This document shows positions 55,124 through 63,663 of a stretch of 64,000 bases of DNA, one piece after another. Made by a program: the position numbers and the translations under genes. Positions within the stretch are counted from its first letter, which is position 1. Each line of letters opens with the position of its first letter. The notes beneath the pieces were generated by a model. The model was not told where the DNA came from. It was given only the letters and a program-made list of their open reading frames with translations, and ran no database searches. The stretch comes from Rhodospirillaceae bacterium (GTDB taxonomy: Bacteria; Pseudomonadota; Gammaproteobacteria; Steroidobacterales; Rariloculaceae), in assembly GCA_024638465.1 (NCBI GenBank), contig JAHEKF010000008.1:1-64000 (forward strand), read 5' to 3'.

Positions 55124-56221
55124 TCAGTTCCCTACGAACTTCGCGTAAATACTCCGGGCGACACTGGCTTCGGCCGTTCCGTGAACGATCGCACGCCCAT
55201 CGGGAAACACACTTAATGAGTATGGTTTTCCGTTATCGGTGATTGCCGCGCGAAGCATATGGCGGCTCGAAACGACGTCTCCATGGCTCCGCAATTGTGC
55301 CGCAATCGCGCCGAGATCCAGATTCGGCGCGTCCTGCCGGTGCGTCAGCTGCACGGCGTCACGCCCGCACAACGTCGTAGCGCCCGACCCAAGCTCACCC
55401 TCCAGATAGTCGAATCGTCGCTGCTTGCAGCACGGGCAGTTGCCGTCTTCGTATGCGCGCGAGACTTTGAGCTGCGAGATCGTGTTGTTCCAGAGATCGA
55501 TGTTCAGCATCGACCGCGAAACGTTCTCGTAATTGCGCGTCAATATTTTGATGGCTTCCGCAACCTCGAAGCTCGCTATGGTCGTGATGACCGGCGATAA
55601 CACGCCCGCGGTGTCGCAGGTCGGCATACTGCCGGGAGGTGGCGCCTCCTCGAACAGGCAACGCAGACAGGGCGAAGCCAGATTTCCATGCGCTGCGGAC
55701 TCCCAGGGCATGTCACCCCCGGCGGTGTGCGGCAAAACCGCGTAAGACGCGCCAACCGTGCCTACTGCGCCGCCGTAGACGTAAGGAACGCCGCGCGATA
55801 CGGCAAAGTCGTTCGCCAGGTAGCGTGTTTCGAAATTGTCGAGGCCATCGATGAGAACGTCTGCACCTTCTGCATGTCGCTCGATATTGGTGTGATTCAG
55901 GTCGTCGACAATTGCTGTGACCCGAATGCTCGAATTGATCCTCGAGAGACGGCGACGCGCAGCCTCTGCTTTCGGAATCGCGTCGGCAACGTCTCGTTCG
56001 TCGAAAAGTAACTGCCGCTGCAGGTTGGTCAATTCGACGAAATCGCGGTCCACGATCTTGAGATGCCCGACACCAGCACGCGCGAGCAGATCCGCTGCCA
56101 GACTACCCAGGGCACCACAGCCGAGAATGACTGCGCAGGATTCGTCCAGCCGGCGCTGACCGGACTCCCCGATACCGGGAAGCAAAGTCTGACGATGATA
56201 GCGTGAGAGATCGTCGCTCAT
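55124..56221 (-). CDS. ThiF/MoeB-family E1-like adenylyltransferase
   Basis: A protein of about 365 residues. The N-terminal half is the E1-like fold with [20 protein letters not shown] (ATP loop), [13 protein letters not shown], and [11 protein letters not shown]. Zinc cysteines are in CLRC and CPCC. A final [26 protein letters not shown] is typical of MoeB-like E1 proteins and is not a rhodanese domain. It would adenylate the C-terminus of the MoaD-like carrier. ATG 56221 ([11 protein letters not shown]) is preferred over GTG 56230. It lies 28 bp upstream of the BNR gene and 42 bp downstream of the transporter gene. Confidence 0.9.
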   Translation of the reverse strand: MSDDLSRYHRQTLLPGIGESGQRRLDESCAVILGCGALGSLAADLLARAGVGHLKIVDRDFVELTNLQRQLLFDERDVADAIPKAEAARRRLSRINSSIRVTAIVDDLNHTNIERHAEGADVLIDGLDNFETRYLANDFAVSRGVPYVYGGAVGTVGASYAVLPHTAGGDMPWESAAHGNLASPCLRCLFEEAPPPGSMPTCDTAGVLSPVITTIASFEVAEAIKILTRNYENVSRSMLNIDLWNNTISQLKVSRAYEDGNCPCCKQRRFDYLEGELGSGATTLCGRDAVQLTHRQDAPNLDLGAIAAQLRSHGDVVSSRHMLRAAITDNGKPYSLSVFPDGRAIVHGTAEASVARSIYAKFVGN

Positions 56222-56263
56222 TCTTGTCACTCACGCACCGAATCGGAATCGATGCGCGAGAAA

Positions 56264-57784
56264 TTAACGTATCGCTTCGCTGGTCGCCGGGATGGCGCCC
56301 ATGGGCGCTTTATCGCTGTCGAGGTTGTCGTTCTTGCGCCCGAATACACGGCCTATGTACACGCCGGCGCCGGCCCAGACCGCCGCGATACCCGCACCGA
56401 TCGCCGCCATGGCACCGATCCCGAGCCCTACTCCGTCGGTCAATGCAGCGAACGCAATACTGCTCGCAGCGTCGCCACCCCGATAGACCGCAACGTCGAT
56501 GACCGGCTTGGACTTGAACCGGGTCTCGCGATCGACATGGGTAAACAGCATCTCCCGCGCGGGTCTGGTGACGCCATAATTACCCGCCTGGCGCGCAACC
56601 TGCAGCGCGAGCAGAACCGTCAGAATCGGTGCGAAAGCCAGAATCAGCAGGCCGGCGCAAATGAAAACGGGTACGAGTGCCAGCGTCGCCGGCATACCCA
56701 GCTTAGTGACAAGCCGACTGGTCGCGAACAGTGCAAGACCGAAAGTCAGAATATTGACCGTCGCAGCCAGGCCGGAAAGTATCGCTGTCCGTTCTTCGCG
56801 CGTGAACTCGCGCAGGAGGTTCGTTTGCTCGAAATAGACGAACGAACTGATCGTCGTATAAAGAAGTATGAATGCGCCGATCCCGAGCAGATAGGGATTC
56901 GTGAAGAACTCCTTGAATCCGGCGAACGGATTACCGCCAATCCTCGCGGCGCTGAGGTCGGCGTGAATATCCTCGTTGTGAAGGTCGACGACTTTCAGTC
57001 GCTGCAGATAAAAAATGATCGGCAGCGGAATCAACAGCATCACCGATGCGATCAGCATCAGGTTATTCACACCCACGTCGTTGACAATCTGGCTCGCAAC
57101 GAGCGGGCCCGCCGCACCACCGGCCGTCGCTCCGGCCGCAATGAAGCCGAATACACGCCTGGATTGCTCTTTATTGAACAGATCCGACATGAAACTCCAG
57201 AAGACCGACAGATGCAGCAGTGCGAATACCGTTACCCAGAGATAAAACGCCTTGTCGACCAGGACCGCGTTCTCCACCAACGAAGTCCCGAAATAGAACG
57301 CGACGAACGATATGGCGAAGAATATATAGACCGCCGGCACCAGCATATTGAAGCGGATCCGCGAGCACATGAATCCGTAAAGCGCGACAACTGCGGTACT
57401 GATCACGAGCTGAATATTCCACAGCACACTGATCTCGGTATTCGTCCAGTCGCTGGCCATAGCGTCTCGGACCGGCCGCAAGATGTAGTACGCGGCCATC
57501 AGAATAAAGACAAAGGTAAAAGCGAATGCGACGGTGCGCGCTTCGCTCGGCTCGATCATCGTTGCAGACTTGAGGAAGCGCGGTGAACGAAGAATGAGAA
57601 GAATAAAACTCACTGCACAGGCCAGCCCAGCCAGCGAGGGCTCCGCAAAATTGAAGAGTTCGGTGAGCGCTTCGCCCCGAAACAGGCCTACGATCTTCGA
57701 AACGGCGTACACGCCGATAACGAGCCAACAGATTGTCTTGACCCAATCGAGTTTGTCTTCGCCGGCGGGTTCGTTTGTTGTCAT
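56264..57784 (-). CDS. NTP/NDP exchange transporter-like (MFS-related) protein
   Basis: A protein of about 506 residues with 12 or so helices. It resembles the NTP/NDP exchange family in RTVAFAFTFVFILMAAYYILRPVRDAM, VFWSFMSDLFNKEQSRRVFGFIAAGATAGGAAGPLV and ARQAGNYGVTRPAREMLFTHVDRE. The name comes from chlamydial and rickettsial nucleotide carriers; in free-living bacteria the substrate is unknown. ATG 57784 is preferred to GTG 57799. It heads a possible operon with the ThiF, BNR and MoaD genes and is divergent from the sulfhydrylase gene. Confidence 0.78.
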   Translation of the reverse strand: MTTNEPAGEDKLDWVKTICWLVIGVYAVSKIVGLFRGEALTELFNFAEPSLAGLACAVSFILLILRSPRFLKSATMIEPSEARTVAFAFTFVFILMAAYYILRPVRDAMASDWTNTEISVLWNIQLVISTAVVALYGFMCSRIRFNMLVPAVYIFFAISFVAFYFGTSLVENAVLVDKAFYLWVTVFALLHLSVFWSFMSDLFNKEQSRRVFGFIAAGATAGGAAGPLVASQIVNDVGVNNLMLIASVMLLIPLPIIFYLQRLKVVDLHNEDIHADLSAARIGGNPFAGFKEFFTNPYLLGIGAFILLYTTISSFVYFEQTNLLREFTREERTAILSGLAATVNILTFGLALFATSRLVTKLGMPATLALVPVFICAGLLILAFAPILTVLLALQVARQAGNYGVTRPAREMLFTHVDRETRFKSKPVIDVAVYRGGDAASSIAFAALTDGVGLGIGAMAAIGAGIAAVWAGAGVYIGRVFGRKNDNLDSDKAPMGAIPATSEAIR

Positions 57785-58001
57785 GAGATCGTTTCCCACC
57801 CCTTGATCGCCTGGTCCTGCAATTCTACAGATCGCCGACCCCGCGAGCCACGGAAGCGGCCGAAGCCCGAATAGACGGGCGCTTCAGGCCTTCCGGGGTG
57901 GCTTTTTGGGCGCGCTTGCCACGGTCCGAGACTTTCCGGCAAACCGCTACGGTGCTACTTTGGCCCGCCAGGAATCACTGGATCCTCGCAGGAGAATGGA
58001 T

Positions 58002-59294
58002 ATGGCAGATCGGGAGTTCGGCTTCGCGACACGCACCGTGCACGCGGGCTGCCGTCCCGATCCCACGACCGGTGCGCGAGCGCTGCCAATTTATCAATCG
58101 ACAAGCTTCGTATTCGAAGACGCCGAGGCGGCAGCCTCGTATTTCAACCTGCAGGAATATGGCAATACCTATTCGCGGATCGTCAACCCGACCGTCGCTG
58201 CTTTCGAGGAACGCGTCGCCAACCTCGACGGAGGTGTTGGTGCGGTCGCGTTCGCCAGCGGCCTGGCGGCGCAGTCGGCGGCATTCTTCACCCTGTTGCA
58301 GCCGGGCGATCACGTCGTCTCGTCATCCGCACTTTACGGCGGGACGATCACGCAGCTCAAGCACTTCCTCGGCAAGTTGTCCGTTGGCCTCGATTTCGTC
58401 GATCCCGACGATCCTGACGCATGGAAAGCGGCGTTGACCCCGGACACGAAATTGCTCTTCGCCGAAACGATCGGAAATCCCGGCGGCAACATACTCGACA
58501 TCGAGAAAGTCGCGGCGATCGCGCGTCAACACGACACACCGCTCATGATCGATAACACTTTCGCAACGCCCTATCTCTGCAAGCCTCTCGATTGGGGCGC
58601 GGACATCGTTGTCTACTCGGCGACGAAGTTCCTGGGCGGACACGGCACCAGCCTGGGCGGTGTCGTTGTCGACAGCGGCGACTTCAACTGGTCGAACGGT
58701 CGGTTTCCGGTCGTTGCGGATCCGTCTCCCGCGTATCACGGACTTTCATTTCACGACACATTCGGATTTTACGGCTATCTGACGAAGCTTCGGGCAGAGA
58801 CGCTGCGCGATCTGGGCGCTGCCCTCAGCCCGTTCAATGCGTTCTTGCTTGCACAAGGCATTGAAACGCTACCGCTCCGAATGCGGCAACATGTTGCGAA
58901 CGCGAGAGCCGTCGCCGCCTTTCTCGAGTCCGACGATCGCGTCGGTCGCGTCAGTTATCCCGGGCTTGCCAGTAGCCCGTACCGCGAACTGGTCCGTAAA
59001 TATCTGCCGGAAGGCCCAAGCTCGGTGTTCTGTTTTGATCTGCCGGGCGGCCGCGAGCATGGCGTGCGCTTTATCGAGGCGTTGACACTGTTTTCTCATC
59101 TCGCCAATGTTGGCGACGCCAAAAGCCTCGTGATCCATCCGGCGTCGACGACCCACAGGCAACTCGGCGACGCGGAGCTTTCGGCCGCGGGAATCGGGCC
59201 GGGAACAATACGACTATCCATCGGCCTCGAGGACGCGGACGATCTGATCTGGGATATCGAACGGGGTCTCGCCGCGCTCGAGGACACGAATTGA
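58002..59294 (+). CDS. metY: O-acetylhomoserine sulfhydrylase (PLP enzyme)
   Basis: A 430-residue Cys/Met-metabolism PLP enzyme. It makes homocysteine from O-acetylhomoserine and sulfide. It has TRTVHAGCRPDPTTGARALPIYQSTSFVF, YSRIVNPTVAAFEERVA, and the PLP-lysine in SATKFLGGHGTS; the long LSFHDTFGFYGYLTKLR insert separates it from cystathionine lyases and synthases. AGGAG lies seven bases before ATG 58002, better placed than for ATG 57996. Its 200-bp leader contains a hairpin near 57864-57887 but no riboswitch that I recognise. The stop overlaps the TTG of the CoA-binding gene. Confidence 0.92.
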   Translation: MADREFGFATRTVHAGCRPDPTTGARALPIYQSTSFVFEDAEAAASYFNLQEYGNTYSRIVNPTVAAFEERVANLDGGVGAVAFASGLAAQSAAFFTLLQPGDHVVSSSALYGGTITQLKHFLGKLSVGLDFVDPDDPDAWKAALTPDTKLLFAETIGNPGGNILDIEKVAAIARQHDTPLMIDNTFATPYLCKPLDWGADIVVYSATKFLGGHGTSLGGVVVDSGDFNWSNGRFPVVADPSPAYHGLSFHDTFGFYGYLTKLRAETLRDLGAALSPFNAFLLAQGIETLPLRMRQHVANARAVAAFLESDDRVGRVSYPGLASSPYRELVRKYLPEGPSSVFCFDLPGGREHGVRFIEALTLFSHLANVGDAKSLVIHPASTTHRQLGDAELSAAGIGPGTIRLSIGLEDADDLIWDIERGLAALEDTN

Positions 59295-59761
59295 ATATCG
59301 AGCGCTACCAGGATCCGAAGGTAATTCGCCAGACGCTGACGAGGCGGCGAGTCGCTATTGTCGGCCTCTCGGGCAATGAGCTACGCGCCAGCAATTTCGT
59401 TGGTCGCTACCTGCTGCGCAATGGCTATGACGTTACTCCCGTGAATCCGCGCGAAGAGTTCATACTCGGGAGAAAATCCTATGCGTCGCTGACTGACATA
59501 CCGGACCCGATCGATACCGTCGACGTATTCAGACAGCCGAGCGCGGTTCCGGCAATCGCAAGCGAAGCTGTCGCTATCGGCGCGGGCTGCCTCTGGTTGC
59601 AGTACGGGGTCATCAGTTTCGAAGGCGCCGAAATTGCGGAGAAAGCGGGCCTCAATGTCGTCATGGATTGTTGCATGAAGGTCGAGCATGCGAGATACCT
59701 GGGCCGGATGCACTGGCTCGGCTTCAACACCGGCAGGATCAGTGCGGTGCGTGATAGCTGA
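59291..59761 (+). CDS. CoA-binding (YccU-type) Rossmann protein
   Basis: A 156-residue single-domain protein of the CoA_binding_2 family: VAIVGLSGNELRASNFVGRYLLRNGYDVTPVNP, VDVFRQPSAVPAIASEA, WLQYGVI and MDCCMKVEH. It is cytoplasmic. The start is TTG 59291, which overlaps the sulfhydrylase stop (TTGA), so the two are coupled. The conserved Cys in MDCCMK could be acylated or redox active; function unknown. Confidence 0.88.
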   Translation: MNIERYQDPKVIRQTLTRRRVAIVGLSGNELRASNFVGRYLLRNGYDVTPVNPREEFILGRKSYASLTDIPDPIDTVDVFRQPSAVPAIASEAVAIGAGCLWLQYGVISFEGAEIAEKAGLNVVMDCCMKVEHARYLGRMHWLGFNTGRISAVRDS

Positions 59762-59803
59762 GGTTCGACGCCGTCCGCCAGGCCGCATTTGTGATTTCGA
59801 TCG

Positions 59804-59816
59804 GATAGTCACTATC
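59804..59816. promoter_or_regulatory. Palindrome upstream of the OsmC-family gene
   Basis: GATAGT-c-ACTATC is a perfect 13-bp palindrome 42 bp before the OsmC start, in the only 96-bp gap of this stretch. It could be an operator. No known regulator consensus fits (the ATAG/CTAT spacing is not that of OxyR). Confidence 0.3.
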
Positions 59817-59857
59817 ATTGTCCGACTAAGCAATAACAACAACATGGGAGCTATAGA

Positions 59858-60427
59858 ATGTCCGAGAGCACCTCCTCCGTTGACAACGGTGTCAACGTCG
59901 AAGCACTTCTTGGCGCGCGCGAGGCACTGAGCCAGGCGCCCGAAGCTGCGCAATTCAAATGGCGCGCGACCTGCGATTGGGTGAAAGGCACGCATAGCAA
60001 ATCCTCCGTGACGAGCTTCTTCGGACTTGGCGAGGAACAGCAGCACAGGCGCGAATTCACTTTCGAAGCGGATCATCCCGAAGTCTTCGCTTCCGAAGAC
60101 CTCGGCGCCACTCCGGTCGAAGTCGTACTGTGCGGGCTGGCCTCCTGCCTCATGGCTGGCGTGGCGGCCGTTGCTCAGCACCGCGGAATTCAGCTCAACT
60201 CCGTCAAAGCAACGCTCGAAGCCGGCATGGACATCCAGGGAATCCTCGGAATCGATGCCGACGTTCGCAACGGTTTCGATGGCATCAACGTGTCTTTCGA
60301 AGTTGACGGCGACGCATCTGCCGAAGATCTCGAAGCGCTGGTCGCTCAGTCGCAGAAACGTTCCGCGGTTTTCGACATCGTAACCAACCCGACGAATGTC
60401 AACGTCAGCGTGACCAAAACCGGGTGA
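59858..60427 (+). CDS. OsmC-family protein
   Basis: A 189-residue protein of the OsmC/Ohr fold. It has FKWRATCDWVKGTHSKSSV, then EDLGATPVEVVLCGLASCLMAGVAAVA with two cysteines in the helix that carries the peroxidatic pair, and VNVSVTKTG at the end. It is predicted to reduce organic hydroperoxides in the cytoplasm or to bind acyl groups. GGGAG precedes ATG 59858. The stop overlaps the GTG of the flavoprotein gene. Confidence 0.9.
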   Translation: MSESTSSVDNGVNVEALLGAREALSQAPEAAQFKWRATCDWVKGTHSKSSVTSFFGLGEEQQHRREFTFEADHPEVFASEDLGATPVEVVLCGLASCLMAGVAAVAQHRGIQLNSVKATLEAGMDIQGILGIDADVRNGFDGINVSFEVDGDASAEDLEALVAQSQKRSAVFDIVTNPTNVNVSVTKTG

Positions 60428-61689
60428 CCGGAAGCAGTGACGATCAGCCGGCCCGAAGTGTCGACGCCGTAGTTATCGGCGCCGGACATGCCGGTCTGGC
60501 GATCAGTCACTGCCTGCGAGAACAGGGCGTCGATCACGTCGTATTCGAACGCGGCGAGATCGCCAATTCCTGGCGAAACGAGCGCTGGGAATCTCTGACG
60601 CTACTGACGCCGAACTGGCAATGTCGCCTGCCGGGTTTCAGCTATTCCGGCGACGATCCCGATGGCTTCATGTCAATGTCGGAAGTCATCGACTTCATCG
60701 AGCGCTACGCCGGGAAAATTGACGCTCCCGTCCTTACCCGGACGGAAGTGACTTCTGTCCGTCGAAACGCGGATCAATACGAAATCGCGACCGCCACGGG
60801 TAACTGGCGCTCCCGCGCTGTCATCGTGGCGAGCGGCGCCTGCAACTTGCCGGTATTTCCTCCGGTCGCGTCGGCAAGCCCCGCGCTCGTGTCAACGCTG
60901 ACACCTCATGACTATCGGAACCCGAGCCAGCTGGACGACGGCGGCGTGCTCGTGGTCGGTGCGTCGGCTACCGGGTTACAACTCGCTGACGAGATCCAGC
61001 AGTCAGGCAGAGCGGTGACGATTGCCGTCGGTGAACACGTCCGCCTGCCGCGGATCTATCGGGATCGCGACATTCAGTGGTGGATGCACGCAACCGGCAT
61101 CCTCGACGAATCTCTCGACGAGATCGACGACATCGTCAGAGCGCGCAATATTCCGTCACCTCAACTCGTTGGCTCACGGGATCGGCAGATACTCGATCTC
61201 AACGCGATGTCCGACCTGGGCGTAAGACTCGTGGGCCGGCTCATGAACTTCAACGGCACGGTGGCACAGTTTTCCGGCTCGCTGAGAAATGTTTGCGCGC
61301 TGGCCGACCTGAAGATGGGCCGGCTACTGGACACGATCGATGAATGGGCGGCCAGGCAGCCGGAAGCAGAATCGTTTTCCCCTCCGGAACGTTTCGCAAG
61401 GACCCGCATTGACGACCATCCCTGCCTGACACTCGATCTCGATCGAGACGGTATCAGAACGATCCTCTGGGCTACCGGATATCGACCGGATTACCAGTGG
61501 CTGGACGTTCCGGTTCTCGATCGCAAGGGCAAGCTGCGGCATGACGGTGGCGTCGTATCCGATTCACCCGGGATGTACGTCCTGGGCCTGCCGTTTCTGC
61601 GTCGGCGAAAGTCGAGCTTTATTCACGGGACGGAGGACGACGCGCGATTCATCGCGAACCATCTGACCGGGTATCTCGCGAGGCAGTAG
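60424..61689 (+). CDS. Flavin-containing monooxygenase-like oxidoreductase
   Basis: A 421-residue FAD/NADPH enzyme. The FAD Rossmann motif is VIGAGHAGLAISHCLREQG, an ERGEIANSWRNERWESL segment is typical of CzcO/MSMEG_0569-like flavoproteins, the NADPH motif is VLVVGASATGLQLADEIQ, and ILWATGYRPDYQWL is the C-terminal FAD motif. The start is GTG 60424, overlapping the OsmC stop (GTGA). The substrate is unknown; the OsmC coupling suggests a redox or thiol-related role. Confidence 0.87.
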   Translation: MTGSSDDQPARSVDAVVIGAGHAGLAISHCLREQGVDHVVFERGEIANSWRNERWESLTLLTPNWQCRLPGFSYSGDDPDGFMSMSEVIDFIERYAGKIDAPVLTRTEVTSVRRNADQYEIATATGNWRSRAVIVASGACNLPVFPPVASASPALVSTLTPHDYRNPSQLDDGGVLVVGASATGLQLADEIQQSGRAVTIAVGEHVRLPRIYRDRDIQWWMHATGILDESLDEIDDIVRARNIPSPQLVGSRDRQILDLNAMSDLGVRLVGRLMNFNGTVAQFSGSLRNVCALADLKMGRLLDTIDEWAARQPEAESFSPPERFARTRIDDHPCLTLDLDRDGIRTILWATGYRPDYQWLDVPVLDRKGKLRHDGGVVSDSPGMYVLGLPFLRRRKSSFIHGTEDDARFIANHLTGYLARQ

Positions 61690-61692
61690 CAC

Positions 61693-62541
61693 TCAGGCGC
61701 CGTGATCCTCGCTCGCGGGATCCGCGCCGGTGGCGCGAATCAGGGCTCGAGCGCTGCTGCCAACGTGCAGGTGATTGTAGATAAAGTTGGATAACGGCTT
61801 CTTCGAGTAGGTTTCCCAACGTATGAGCGAAAAACCCGTTTCGTGCAACAGGTACTCGAACGAGGCTCGACAAAACTCGTTGGCATGCCCGATAACGAGA
61901 TCGTCGGGGTAGCGCGGACGACGCAGCCCGGTTTCGGCAAGAAATCGCTTCACCTTCTTCGAGATCGAATCGACGTTCGGTATCTCGATCAGCACGTGGC
62001 CGCGTGGAACAAGTAACGCGCGAAGCTTACGCATCGCGTGCAGGCAGTCCGGCAGATGCTCGAGTACGTGGCGCAGCGATACGAGATCGAAAGCCGTCGC
62101 GCTGATCTCATTCGGCTCGACTGCCAGAAAGTCAGCGACGACCACCTCTTCCCCGAGACTGCGGCGAACGAGTTCAGCCATATCTTCCGACAGCTCGAGG
62201 CCCTTTACGCGCCAGCCGGCACGTCTCGCGACATACATGAGCCGACCGCTGCCACATCCGATGTCGAGCATGTATCCGGGGCCGCTCAGATAGCGAGTCA
62301 CGAACTCGAACGATTGATCTTTCTGGAGATTCCACGGATCGGTATCGTCGGTCGGATCCTTGTCGAGAACCGTGAACTGTTCCTGGCCCAATCCCGTCGC
62401 CAGATCATAGTTGACGAGTTTGCAGTTCTCGCAGCGGTAATAGCGAAATTGCCCGGCATTTCCCATCACGTGGCAGAGCCGGAGATCCGCTGCTCCGCAA
62501 AGCCGGCAAGGGAAGTTCGCGGAAGGCGCGCCCGGTCGCAT
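61693..62541 (-). CDS. Class I SAM methyltransferase with N-terminal zinc ribbon
   Basis: A 282-residue protein. CRLCGAADLRLC and CENC make a small zinc-binding N-terminus (two CxxC pairs); a Methyltransf_23-type domain follows, with MLDIGCGSGRLMYVARRAGW, LVSLRHVLEHL and LVPRGHVLIEIPN. Related proteins act on sugars or lipids of cell-surface glycans. It converges on the flavoprotein gene 3 bp away and is divergent from trmB. The target is unknown. Confidence 0.84.
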   Translation of the reverse strand: MRPGAPSANFPCRLCGAADLRLCHVMGNAGQFRYYRCENCKLVNYDLATGLGQEQFTVLDKDPTDDTDPWNLQKDQSFEFVTRYLSGPGYMLDIGCGSGRLMYVARRAGWRVKGLELSEDMAELVRRSLGEEVVVADFLAVEPNEISATAFDLVSLRHVLEHLPDCLHAMRKLRALLVPRGHVLIEIPNVDSISKKVKRFLAETGLRRPRYPDDLVIGHANEFCRASFEYLLHETGFSLIRWETYSKKPLSNFIYNHLHVGSSARALIRATGADPASEDHGA

Positions 62542-62590
62542 GCGCGCACCATAGCATCTGCCTCGGGCAGGAGCAGCTTAGAATGGCCCT

Positions 62591-63274
62591 ATGGAGCAGA
62601 AGCATCACCGCAAAATCAGAAGCTTCGTTCGCCGGCCCGGGCGAACGACGGAAGCGCAACGTAAGGCACTTACGCGGCTCGGCACGAAGTTCGGGATCGG
62701 ATACGAAGATCGCCGCATAGATCTGGCGCCCGTTTTCGGCCGCGTCGCGAAGACGGTGCTGGATATCGGCTTCGGCAATGGCGAAGCGTTACTCACGTCG
62801 GCGGCGAACAACCCGGATACAGACTATCTCGGCGTAGAAATCCACGAACCAGGGATCGGAAGGCTGATGCTGATGCTCGAGCGCGCTGGTCTCGACAACG
62901 TTCGCATCATTCAGGCTGACGCCGTCGATGTCGTCACCAACATGCTGGGCGACGGCTCCCTCGACGCAATCAATCTGTTTTTTCCGGACCCGTGGCCGAA
63001 GAAACGGCATCATAAACGCCGCCTCGTTCAGCCCGGTCTATCGATGGAATTTGCGCGAATACTCAAACCGCGGGGGCGCCTGCACATCGCGACCGACTGG
63101 GAAAACTATGCGGAGCACATAAGTGGCGTCATCGAAGCGACACGAGAGTTCGATCGCGTCACTTCTGAGCAGCTTGGCGAGGAGCCGGCAGCGCTACGCC
63201 CGCCGACGAAATTCGAGCGCCGTGGGAAACTTCTCGGCCATGGCGTCTGGGATTTCGTTTACGAACGCCGCTGA
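62591..63274 (+). CDS. trmB: tRNA (guanine-46-N7)-methyltransferase
   Basis: A 227-residue enzyme that methylates G46 in tRNA variable loops. Family motifs are RKIRSFVRRPGR, LDIGFGNGEALL, GVEIHEPGIGRLM, LFFPDPWPKKRHHKRRLV and ATDWENYAEH. It has the standard length, starts at ATG 62591 and has a lone plus-strand position with a 49-bp divergent gap to the methyltransferase gene. Confidence 0.97.
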   Translation: MEQKHHRKIRSFVRRPGRTTEAQRKALTRLGTKFGIGYEDRRIDLAPVFGRVAKTVLDIGFGNGEALLTSAANNPDTDYLGVEIHEPGIGRLMLMLERAGLDNVRIIQADAVDVVTNMLGDGSLDAINLFFPDPWPKKRHHKRRLVQPGLSMEFARILKPRGRLHIATDWENYAEHISGVIEATREFDRVTSEQLGEEPAALRPPTKFERRGKLLGHGVWDFVYERR

Positions 63275-63283
63275 GGAAAACTG

Positions 63284-63661
63284 TCAGCGGCTGCGAGCTC
63301 CCAGCAATGCGTCGAGTTCGGCCGCGCTTGCAAATAACTCACCGTTTCGCTCCGTCAACGACAATCGAGTCAGTCGCGCGCCCGGACATGGTCCGAGGAC
63401 GCATACCCCATCCGCAATTGTGAAGCGTGCTCCATGCGACTGGCAGAGGATCAGGTCGCCCTCGCTGGTCAGAAACCTGTCCGGTTGCCAGTTGAGCTCG
63501 TGACCCGCGTGCGGACAGCGATTCACGTAAGCGAACGCGCTGTTGCCCTGCCGAACCACGAAGAACTCGAGAGGCCAGTCGCCATCGCCCCAACTGAAAG
63601 CCCGTGCCCCTGGATCAGAGAGTTCCGACAAGCGACACAGGCCTGTTAGCTCATCGGACAC
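63284..63661 (-). CDS. Rieske [2Fe-2S] ferredoxin-like protein
   Basis: A protein of about 125 residues with the Rieske ligands CPHAGH and CQSHGA (Cys-x-His and Cys-x2-His), an acidic middle strand (FLTSEGDLILCQSH) and GVCVLGPCPGARL, in which the second box has Pro-Gly. It is soluble with no signal. The start is GTG 63661, 2 bp after the ampG stop; longer frames overlap ampG. It could be the ferredoxin of an oxygenase or a small stress-linked electron carrier; the partner is not visible. Confidence 0.84.
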   Translation of the reverse strand: MSDELTGLCRLSELSDPGARAFSWGDGDWPLEFFVVRQGNSAFAYVNRCPHAGHELNWQPDRFLTSEGDLILCQSHGARFTIADGVCVLGPCPGARLTRLSLTERNGELFASAAELDALLGARSR

Positions 63662-63663
63662 GG

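Noticed and set aside
56252-57586. 444-codon plus-strand ORF
   Set aside because: Antisense to the NTP/NDP-type transporter, with charged low-complexity translation and no recognisable domain.
57800-58001. SAM or other riboswitch ahead of metY
   Set aside because: A hairpin near 57864-57887 is present, but no conserved riboswitch core was recognised; a covariance-model search would decide.
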